Shown here piece by piece: positions 5,253 to 9,884 of a DNA stretch of 9,884 bases. Positions within the stretch are counted from its first letter, which is position 1; each line of letters begins with the position of its first letter. The translations under genes were made by a program, and so were the position numbers. The notes beneath the pieces were generated by a model. It was not told the origin of the DNA, searched no databases, and saw only the letters and a program-made list of their open reading frames with translations. This DNA is from JBFHNV01 sp965365655 (lineage in GTDB: Bacteria; Pseudomonadota; Gammaproteobacteria; HK1): NCBI GenBank assembly GCA_965365655.1, contig CBDUCN010000199.1, positions 1-9,884 on the forward strand, read 5' to 3'.

Positions 5253-6245
5253 ATGGGCGATGACACGCAATTCGATGGGCGATTCGACGGGCGAGTCGAC
5301 GGGCAGGCGCCCGCGAGCCGGCGCCTGGTGCTCGCCGCCGCGCAGCTCGGCCCGGTGGCGCTCGCCGAGAGTCGCGCCCACGTGGTCGCGCGCCTGTGCG
5401 CGCTGCTGGAGTCGGCCGCGGCGCGCGGTGCGCGCCTGGTGGTCTTCCCGGAGCTCGCGCTGACCACGTTCTTCCCGCGCTACCTGCTGTCCGACGACGA
5501 GGACGTGCTGCGCTTCTTCGAGGCACAGATGCCGGGGCCCGAGGTCGCGCCGCTGTTCGAGGCCGCGGCGCGCCACGACGTCGCGTTCTATCTGGGCTAC
5601 GCGGAGATCGCGCGCGAGGGCGGGGTGCAGCGGCGCTACAACACCGCGATCCTCGTGGACGCCGGCGGGCGGGTGGTCGGCAAGTACCGCAAGGTGCACC
5701 TGCCGGGCACCGTGGACCCGGTGCCCGGAGCGCCGTTCCAGCACCTCGAGAAGCGCTACTTCGACGTCGGAGACCTCGGCTTCCCGGTGTGGGACCTGAT
5801 GGGCGTGCGGGTGGGCATGTGCATCTGCAACGACCGCCGCTGGCCGGAGACCTTTCGCGTGATGGCGCTCGCCGGCGCGGAGCTGGTGCTCCTCGGCTAC
5901 AACACCCCGGATCGGAACATCCACCACCCGGAGCCGGCGCACCTGCGCATGTTCCACAACGACCTGTCCGTGCAGGCCGCCGCGTACCAGAACGGGTGCT
6001 GGATCGTGGCCAGCGCGAAGGCCGGCGACGAGGACGGGCACCGTCTGATCGGCGGGTCGGCGGTGGTCGCGCCCACCGGCGAGATCGCGGCGCGGGCGGT
6101 GGGCGAGGGCGACGAGCTGGTGGTGCACGACGCCGACCTCGTTCTCGGCGAGTACATCCGGCGCAGCGTCTTCGACTTCGCGCGCCACCGGCGCATCGAG
6201 CACTACGGCGCGATCACCCGACAGGTGGGCGTGCGCCGCGACTGA
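5253..6245 (+). CDS. N-carbamoyl-D-amino-acid amidohydrolase (D-carbamoylase, nitrilase superfamily)
   Basis: The 330-residue enzyme should hydrolyse N-carbamoyl-D-amino acids to D-amino acid, CO2 and ammonia. Similarity to Agrobacterium D-carbamoylase is extensive: VVFPELALTTFFPR, VGKYRKVHLPG, FQHLEKRYF, ICNDRRWPE, SYQNG-like AYQNG, and VAPTGEI. The nitrilase triad is Glu67, Lys147 and Cys192. The intervals of 80 and 45 residues equal those of the Agrobacterium enzyme (47/127/172 as I recall). The ATG at 5253 follows GAGGGA at a short spacing; an in-frame GTG lies at 5235. About 20 residues precede the family's usual start, including FDGRFDGRVDGQ, encoded by a 12-bp tandem repeat. It follows the FAD oxidoreductase by 49 bases on the same strand. 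No hydantoinase or racemase gene is in view. Confidence 0.93.
   Translation: MGDDTQFDGRFDGRVDGQAPASRRLVLAAAQLGPVALAESRAHVVARLCALLESAAARGARLVVFPELALTTFFPRYLLSDDEDVLRFFEAQMPGPEVAPLFEAAARHDVAFYLGYAEIAREGGVQRRYNTAILVDAGGRVVGKYRKVHLPGTVDPVPGAPFQHLEKRYFDVGDLGFPVWDLMGVRVGMCICNDRRWPETFRVMALAGAELVLLGYNTPDRNIHHPEPAHLRMFHNDLSVQAAAYQNGCWIVASAKAGDEDGHRLIGGSAVVAPTGEIAARAVGEGDELVVHDADLVLGEYIRRSVFDFARHRRIEHYGAITRQVGVRRD
5271..5306 (+). repeat. Three 12-bp tandem repeats in the start of the D-carbamoylase gene
   Basis: The unit TTCGAYGGGCGA occurs at 5271-5282 and 5283-5294, and a diverged copy, GTCGACGGGCAG, at 5295-5306. In frame it encodes FDGR-FDGR-VDGQ. Because the unit is a multiple of three, gain or loss of copies would change length without shifting the frame. 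It lies in an N-terminal extension absent from the classic enzyme. Confidence 0.8.
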
Positions 6246-6247
6246 CC

Positions 6248-6266
6248 CGGCGCCGGCGCGGTGCCG
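6248..6266. terminator. Hairpin between convergent genes
   Basis: CGGCGCC (6248-6254) pairs with GGTGCCG (6260-6266) over seven pairs including one G-U, with a five-base loop. It fills the 22-bp gap between the D-carbamoylase stop and the ankyrin gene's stop. No T run follows on either strand, so it is only a candidate bidirectional terminator. Confidence 0.35.
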
Positions 6267-6267
6267 C

Positions 6268-6786
6268 TCAGCCCGCGTCCACCCGGGGCTCGAGCAGGGG
6301 CAGGGTGTGCACGGCGCGCATCTGGCGTGCGAGGTCCAGCGCCGTGTGGCCGTCCCGGTCCCGGCGCCCCGGGTCGGCCCCGCGCTCGAGCAGCAGACGG
6401 GTGACCGCCGCGTGGTTGTACATCGCCGCGTACATCAGCGGGCTGCGGGCGGCGTCCGCCGCGCCCTCGGGGCTCGCGCCGTGCTCGAGGAGCACCCGGG
6501 CGACCTCGGTGGCGCCCTTGTAGCAGACGCCGGCCAGCGGATGCTGGCCCTTCGCGTTCACCGCGTCCGGATCCGCGCCGCGCTCGAGCAGCAAAGCCAC
6601 CGCGTCGGCGTGGCCGTGGTATGCCGCAAGCATCACCAGCGAATCGCCGGCATCGGTGCGCGCGCCGGGATCGAGGCCGGCATCGAGCAGCGCCGCCAGC
6701 GCGGTGACGTCTCCGCTGCGCGCGGCGTCCGCCGCGGCCGCGCCGTCCTGCGGCGCCGCGCCGCGATCAGCGTCGTCCTGGTCCAT
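6268..6786 (-). CDS. Ankyrin-repeat protein
   Basis: The 172-residue protein is built almost entirely of ankyrin repeats, so it is a protein-binding scaffold. Repeats lie at about 15-46 (divergent), 47-79 (GDSLVMLAAYHGHADAVALLLERGADP), 80-112 (divergent), 113-145 (RSPLMYAAMYNHAAVTRLLLERGADP) and a C-terminal cap at 146-168. The LLLERGADP of repeats 2 and 4 is encoded by an identical 16-bp stretch (6380-6395 and 6578-6593), suggesting internal duplication. There is no signal peptide or membrane segment, so it should be cytoplasmic. The start at 6786 is supported by GGAGG five bases upstream; a longer in-frame reading to 6849 lacks one. It lies downstream of the MocR gene on the same strand with a 131-bp gap and a possible TAAGCT -10 at 6830-6825. 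Its partner is unknown. Confidence 0.87.
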   Translation of the reverse strand: MDQDDADRGAAPQDGAAAADAARSGDVTALAALLDAGLDPGARTDAGDSLVMLAAYHGHADAVALLLERGADPDAVNAKGQHPLAGVCYKGATEVARVLLEHGASPEGAADAARSPLMYAAMYNHAAVTRLLLERGADPGRRDRDGHTALDLARQMRAVHTLPLLEPRVDAG

Positions 6787-6917
6787 CGTTCCCTCCGCGT
6801 GCGGTGCTCCATCGCCAGCGGTGCAGCTTAGCGCGCCGGCACCTGGCACCGGCCCGGCGCCCGAGCATCCGGTCCCCGCGCCGCGGCCGCGGCAGGCGCG
6901 GTGAAAGATTCACGAGC

Positions 6918-8357
6918 TCAGGCCATGCCGGCGGCGAGCCGGCCCACCGTCGCGATCGCGTCCTCGACGCGCTCGCTCCAGGTGAGCCCCGCCGAGATGC
7001 GCACGTAGCCGCGGAACTTGCGGCTGGGCGAGAACAGCGAGCCCGGAGCGACGCTCACGCCCTCGGCCAGCGCGGCCTCGAACAGCCGGGCACCGTCGAC
7101 GCCCTCGGGCAGCTCCACCCACAGCACGAAGCCGCCGGCCGGCCGCGACACGCGGGTCCCCGCCGGGAAGTGCCTCACGATCGCGTCACGGGTGTGCTCG
7201 ACCTGCGACGCGTAGCCGCGCCGCGCCTGGCGCAGCATGCGGTCGTAGCCGCCGCTGGCGAGGAACTCCGACACGGCGAGCTGGGTCAGCGACGCGGTGG
7301 TGCCGCTCAGCGCGCGCTTGATCTGCGTGACCTCGCGGCTCAGACGCCCCGGTGCCATCCAGCCCACGCGGTAGCCGGGGGCCAGGGTCTTGGAGAACGA
7401 CGAGCACAGGATCACGTTGCCGTCGTCGTCGAAGGCCTTCGCGGTCCACGGCCGCCGCTCGCCGGCGTACAGGTCGCCGTAGACGTCGTCCTCGATGAGC
7501 GGGATCCCGCGCTCCGCGAGCATGCGCACGAGGCGCCGCTTGCCGGCGTCCGGCATCAGCGCGCCGAGCGGATTGTGGAAGTTGGGCACCGCGATGACCG
7601 CCTTCACGGGCACCCTCTCCAGCGCGCGCTCCAGCGCGTCCAGATCCAGGCCGGTCTCCGTGTCGGTGCGCACCTCCACGGCGAGCAGCCCCAGGCTCTC
7701 GATGAGCTGCAGTATCTGGAAGTAGCACGGCGATTCGACCACGACGGCGTCGCCGCTTCGCGCGACCACCTGCAGCGCCGTCGCGAGGCCCTCCGTGGCG
7801 CCGGACGTGATCAGCAGGTCCTCCGGCCGCAGCTCGCAGCCCATGTCCCGGCTGCGGTACGCGATCTGGCGGCGCAGCTCGCCGAGTCCCTGCGGCAGGC
7901 TGTAGCGCATGCTGGCGAGGCGTCGCCGCGAGGCCACCCGCGTCATCGCGCGGGTGAGCGCCTTCACGGGCAGCAGGTCGGCGGACGGGTTGGCGAGGCC
8001 CAGGGACACCACGTCGGGGCGGTGCGCGGCCCCGAGGATCGTCTCGACGACGTCGCCGACGTTCACGCGCCGCGGCGCCGTGCGCGGGTTCACCGCGCGC
8101 GGCGCGGTGGTCGACTCCGCGGCCCGGCGGCGCACGTAGAAGCCCGACTTCTCACGCGCCTCCAGGTACCCGAGGCGCTCCAGCCCCTGATAGGCCTGGC
8201 TGACGGTTGCGATGCTGACGCGGGCCTGCTCGCTCATGCGGCGCAGCGACGGCGCGCGATCGCCGGCTTTGAGGATCCCGGCGTCGATCAGGTTGCGGAC
8301 CTCCCTCGCGACCTGCTCGTAGAGGAACGGATCCGCGCTGCGCGTGACGGTGCTCAT
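6918..8357 (-). CDS. MocR-type regulator: GntR winged helix fused to PLP aminotransferase-like domain
   Basis: This 479-residue protein has a GntR winged helix at about 10-76 (YEQVAREVRNLIDAGILKAG, PSLRRMSEQARVSIATVSQAY, LERLGYLEAREKSGFYV). A linker runs to about 100, followed by a fold-type I aminotransferase domain. PLP-site residues are all present: Asn262 in PNFHNPLG, Asp290 and Tyr293 in EDDVYGD, Lys323 in SSFSKTLAPGYRVGW, and Arg453 in YVRISAG. It should therefore bind PLP as an internal aldimine and sense an amino compound or vitamer; MocR proteins such as GabR and PdxR act this way. The start ATG at 8357 follows GAAGG at short spacing. It is divergent from the DUF1127 gene, with a candidate operator between them. 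The effector cannot be told. Confidence 0.92.
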   Translation of the reverse strand: MSTVTRSADPFLYEQVAREVRNLIDAGILKAGDRAPSLRRMSEQARVSIATVSQAYQGLERLGYLEAREKSGFYVRRRAAESTTAPRAVNPRTAPRRVNVGDVVETILGAAHRPDVVSLGLANPSADLLPVKALTRAMTRVASRRRLASMRYSLPQGLGELRRQIAYRSRDMGCELRPEDLLITSGATEGLATALQVVARSGDAVVVESPCYFQILQLIESLGLLAVEVRTDTETGLDLDALERALERVPVKAVIAVPNFHNPLGALMPDAGKRRLVRMLAERGIPLIEDDVYGDLYAGERRPWTAKAFDDDGNVILCSSFSKTLAPGYRVGWMAPGRLSREVTQIKRALSGTTASLTQLAVSEFLASGGYDRMLRQARRGYASQVEHTRDAIVRHFPAGTRVSRPAGGFVLWVELPEGVDGARLFEAALAEGVSVAPGSLFSPSRKFRGYVRISAGLTWSERVEDAIATVGRLAAGMA

Positions 8358-8400
8358 GGGGCCTTCAAACTGTGATGGTGAAAATATCGAAAATCTGTAT

Positions 8401-8415
8401 CTGTTACGGTAGCAG
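8401..8415. promoter_or_regulatory. Imperfect 15-bp palindrome, candidate MocR operator
   Basis: CTGTTACGGTAGCAG fits CTGnTACnGTAnCAG, symmetric except at the centre and two n positions. An extra half-site-like copy, CTGTATC (8395-8401), lies immediately upstream, so ATCTGTA and ATCTGTTA form a direct repeat as well. It sits in the only AT-rich part of the MocR-DUF1127 gap, beside a possible minus-strand -10 (GATATT at 8388-8383). MocR regulators commonly autoregulate and control the divergent gene from such sites. Confidence 0.5.
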
Positions 8416-8475
8416 AGAAGTGCTCATGATGCCTCCCGTGGCCACACCGGCCGCAACTCGTCGGAGGAATCGACC

Positions 8476-8685
8476 ATGAGCACCATCGCCTACCGGGGCG
8501 CCAGCAGGATGCTGATCGCCCACGCCGCCAGCCCGGCCGCCCTCGCCGAGCGTCTGCTCGCGCTGTGGGCCCGCCAGCGTTCGCGCGCCGCGCTCGCGCG
8601 GCTGGACGAGCGCCTGCTCGCGGACATCGGCCTGACCCGGGAGCAGGCCGACGCCGAGGCGGCCAAGCCGTTCTGGGCGGACTGA
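8476..8685 (+). CDS. DUF1127 small basic protein
   Basis: The 69-residue protein ends in a DUF1127 (YjiS-like) domain at about 29-66: WARQRSRAALARLDERLLADIGLTREQADAEAAKPFW. The LARLDERLLADIGLTR core is the family hallmark, followed by the usual A.....PFW tail. Arg-rich DUF1127 proteins in alphaproteobacteria have been linked to RNA binding and to phosphate or carbon metabolism. Whether that applies here is unknown. Residues 1-28 form a non-conserved Ala-rich helix. GGAGG at 8463-8467, eight bases before the ATG, fixes the start. The gene is divergent from the MocR regulator and followed by a strong hairpin, so it appears to be a monocistronic target of that regulator (inference). Confidence 0.88.
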   Translation: MSTIAYRGASRMLIAHAASPAALAERLLALWARQRSRAALARLDERLLADIGLTREQADAEAAKPFWAD

Positions 8686-8693
8686 ACTGACGC

Positions 8694-8726
8694 GCGGCCG
8701 GGCCCGGGACACCCGGGTCCGGCCGC
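8694..8726. terminator. Strong 15-pair hairpin after the DUF1127 gene
   Basis: The arms 8694-8708 and 8712-8726 (GCGGCCGG... and ...CCGGCCGC) pair over fifteen positions with a single G-U and an ACA loop. It starts nine bases after the DUF1127 stop. No T run follows, so it may act as a Rho-assisted terminator or protect the 3' end of the short mRNA. Confidence 0.55.
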
Positions 8727-8798
8727 AGCGTGTGCGCCGCCGGCGCCCGCGCGGGCGCTCGCCCGGAGCGTGCGCGGTGCGCCCGCGCGCGATCTCTG

Positions 8799-8804
8799 GA
8801 TAAT
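8799..8804 (+). promoter_or_regulatory. Probable -10 (GATAAT), leaderless start of the C45 hydrolase
   Basis: GATAAT ends seven bases before the chosen ATG at 8812, so transcription would begin at or next to the start codon. No Shine-Dalgarno precedes that ATG, which fits leaderless translation. A -35 is not recognisable. An in-frame ATG at 8803 overlaps this -10 and is therefore not preferred. Confidence 0.48.
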
Positions 8805-8811
8805 GCCTGCC

Positions 8812-9864
8812 ATGGGCCTCGCGACCACCACCTTTCAGGGCGACGGCGCGACGCTGGGCGGCGCGATCGGCCAGCGCTTCGGCGACGAGATCCGCGCAGC
8901 CCTGGCCGAGAACGAGACCCTGCACGGCCCGTTCCTCGCGTACCACGCGAGCGCCGAGGGCCAGCGCCGTTTCGCCGAGCTGCTCGCGCTGCACCGCGGC
9001 CGCTATCCCACGTACGTCGCGGAGATCGAAGGCATGGCCGAGGGCGCCGGCGTGCCCTTCGAGCACCTGCTTCTCGTGAACCTGCGCGGCGAGTACCGCG
9101 GCTATGCCGGCATCGACGACGCCGGCGAGTGCTCCACCTGCGCGCTCAGCGCGGGCGGCAGGCTGGCCTTCGGCCACAACGAGGACGGCGCGCCGTTCTA
9201 CCGCGGTCGCAGCTACCTGATCCGGGTGGAGCCGGAGCGCGACGTGCCGTTCACGGCGCTGTGCTACCCCGGCTTCCTGCCCGGCAACGCGTTCGGCTTC
9301 AACGACTACGGCGTGTGTTTCTCGGTGAACAACGTGCGGCCGCGGGAGGTGCGCGTGGGGCTGGGGCGGCACTTCCTCGCGCGTTCCCTGTTCGCCGCCC
9401 GCAGCCTCGACGAGGCCGTGCAGCGGCTGTCCGTGGAGCCTCGCGCCGCGGGCTTCAACTACACCCTCGGTGCGCGCCGCGAGCGGCGCCTGCTCAACGT
9501 CGAGGTGGCGCCGCTGTCGCTGGACGTGCGGGCGATCGAGGGCGTGCACTTCCACGCCAATCACTACCTGTACCTCGACGTGGCGCAGCACCGCTTCGCG
9601 TCCAGCACCGCGCGCCAGGCGCGCGGCGAGGCTCTGATCGAGGACTCGCCGCCGGAGGATGCCCGCGGCGTGCTGCGCGTGCTGCGCGACCAGGGCGACC
9701 GCGCGCTGCCGATCTGGCGTGACGGCGCGCCGCCCGACGAGGGGGTGACGCTGCTCAGCGCGCTGTTCGACCTCGAGCGCGGCACGCTGCGCCTCTACCC
9801 CGGCCCGTGGCAGCACGACGCGTCGCCGGACGCGCCCATCGCGGCGGCGCCGATCCCGGGCTGA
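8812..9864 (+). CDS. C45 / acyl-CoA:6-aminopenicillanate acyltransferase-like Ntn hydrolase
   Basis: The 350-residue protein belongs to the AAT-like N-terminal-nucleophile hydrolases (peptidase family C45, related to choloylglycine and penicillin V hydrolases). The likely nucleophile is Cys107 in GECSTCALSAGGRLAFGHNEDG; the GxNED element just after it is characteristic. Further marks are a GYPGFLPGNAFG-like stretch (CYPGFLPGNAFGFNDYGVCFSVNN) and HANHYL, both recurrent in the family. Members are made as precursors that cut themselves before the nucleophile and then cleave or transfer an amide-linked acyl group. Here about 106 residues would form the pro-region. The residue before Cys107 is Glu, where the fungal acyltransferase has Gly. 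No signal peptide is visible. The substrate is unknown; peptide, N-acyl amino acid and beta-lactam amides are all possible. Confidence 0.85.
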   Translation: MGLATTTFQGDGATLGGAIGQRFGDEIRAALAENETLHGPFLAYHASAEGQRRFAELLALHRGRYPTYVAEIEGMAEGAGVPFEHLLLVNLRGEYRGYAGIDDAGECSTCALSAGGRLAFGHNEDGAPFYRGRSYLIRVEPERDVPFTALCYPGFLPGNAFGFNDYGVCFSVNNVRPREVRVGLGRHFLARSLFAARSLDEAVQRLSVEPRAAGFNYTLGARRERRLLNVEVAPLSLDVRAIEGVHFHANHYLYLDVAQHRFASSTARQARGEALIEDSPPEDARGVLRVLRDQGDRALPIWRDGAPPDEGVTLLSALFDLERGTLRLYPGPWQHDASPDAPIAAAPIPG

Positions 9865-9884
9865 GCCCGCGAACCTCTCGCCAC

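Noticed and set aside
3974..5467. 497-codon minus-strand open frame across the FAD oxidoreductase
   Set aside because: It lies antisense to a clear flavoenzyme and the start of the D-carbamoylase, is Arg-rich with no motifs, and has no ribosome site.
5097..6203. Minus-strand open frame opposite the D-carbamoylase
   Set aside because: The plus-strand enzyme is unambiguous. The antisense product is His/Arg/Val-rich with no motif.
6378..6593. Repeated 16-bp sequence as a possible mobile or recombination repeat
   Set aside because: Both copies encode LLLERGAD in ankyrin repeats of one gene, so internal repeat duplication explains them.
6881..6913. CCGCGGCCGCGG palindrome and GTGAA-AGA-TTCAC repeat downstream of the MocR gene
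   Set aside because: Short GC palindromes are frequent at this base composition, the second stem is only five pairs, and neither has a T run on the MocR transcript strand.
6804..8375. 523-codon plus-strand open frame opposite the MocR gene
   Set aside because: It is antisense to a complete GntR/aminotransferase-like protein with all PLP residues. The translated sequence is low-complexity and family-free.
8404..9816. Long minus-strand open frame opposite the C45 hydrolase
   Set aside because: It mirrors the codon structure of the well-supported plus-strand gene, has a low-complexity Arg/Ala/Gly/His composition and no recognisable domain. Such frames are expected in GC-rich DNA.

Overview
This is a very GC-rich bacterial window with strong GC3 codon bias, and that bias creates long antisense shadow reading frames. 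Gene content (SLT-type lytic transglycosylase with Sel1 repeats, lone HPt protein, DUF1127 protein next to a MocR regulator, a likely sigma-54 promoter) points to a high-GC Pseudomonadota chromosome, most likely a gammaproteobacterium. The genus cannot be fixed from the sequence alone. I see no mobile element, rRNA, tRNA or CRISPR.

Layout. Positions 39-1792 (minus strand) hold a secreted lytic transglycosylase downstream of an HDHD3/DREG-2-like HAD hydrolase. A 47-bp gap with overlapping -10 boxes separates the HAD gene from a divergent, apparently leaderless HPt gene (1840-2196). HPt converges on a small secreted four-cysteine protein (2223-2663, minus), and the two stop codons sit in a 9-bp inverted repeat. 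The 367-bp gap that follows is the least GC-rich part of the left half. It carries a GATAGAATCC-type promoter (minus), a hairpin plus seven-T run, and a good sigma-54 -24/-12 match driving an unrecognised 80-residue protein (3031-3273).

Positions 3430-6245 (plus) form a three-gene cluster: a class I SAM methyltransferase, a DAO-family FAD oxidoreductase, and an N-carbamoyl-D-amino-acid amidohydrolase whose Glu-Lys-Cys triad has exactly the family spacing. Together they suggest a route from N-carbamoyl-D-amino acids to D-amino acids and then 2-oxo acids; no hydantoinase is present here. An ankyrin-repeat protein (6268-6786) and a MocR-type PLP regulator (6918-8357) lie on the minus strand. The regulator is divergent from a DUF1127 protein (8476-8685), and an imperfect 15-bp palindrome lies between them. 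The window closes with a C45/AAT-like Ntn hydrolase (8812-9864), which also appears to be leaderless.

The observations I rate highest are the sigma-54-driven orphan small protein with a palindrome near -96, the D-carbamoylase/FAD-oxidoreductase pair, and the MocR-DUF1127 pair with its candidate operator. I did not find a clearly new multi-gene defence or mobile system.
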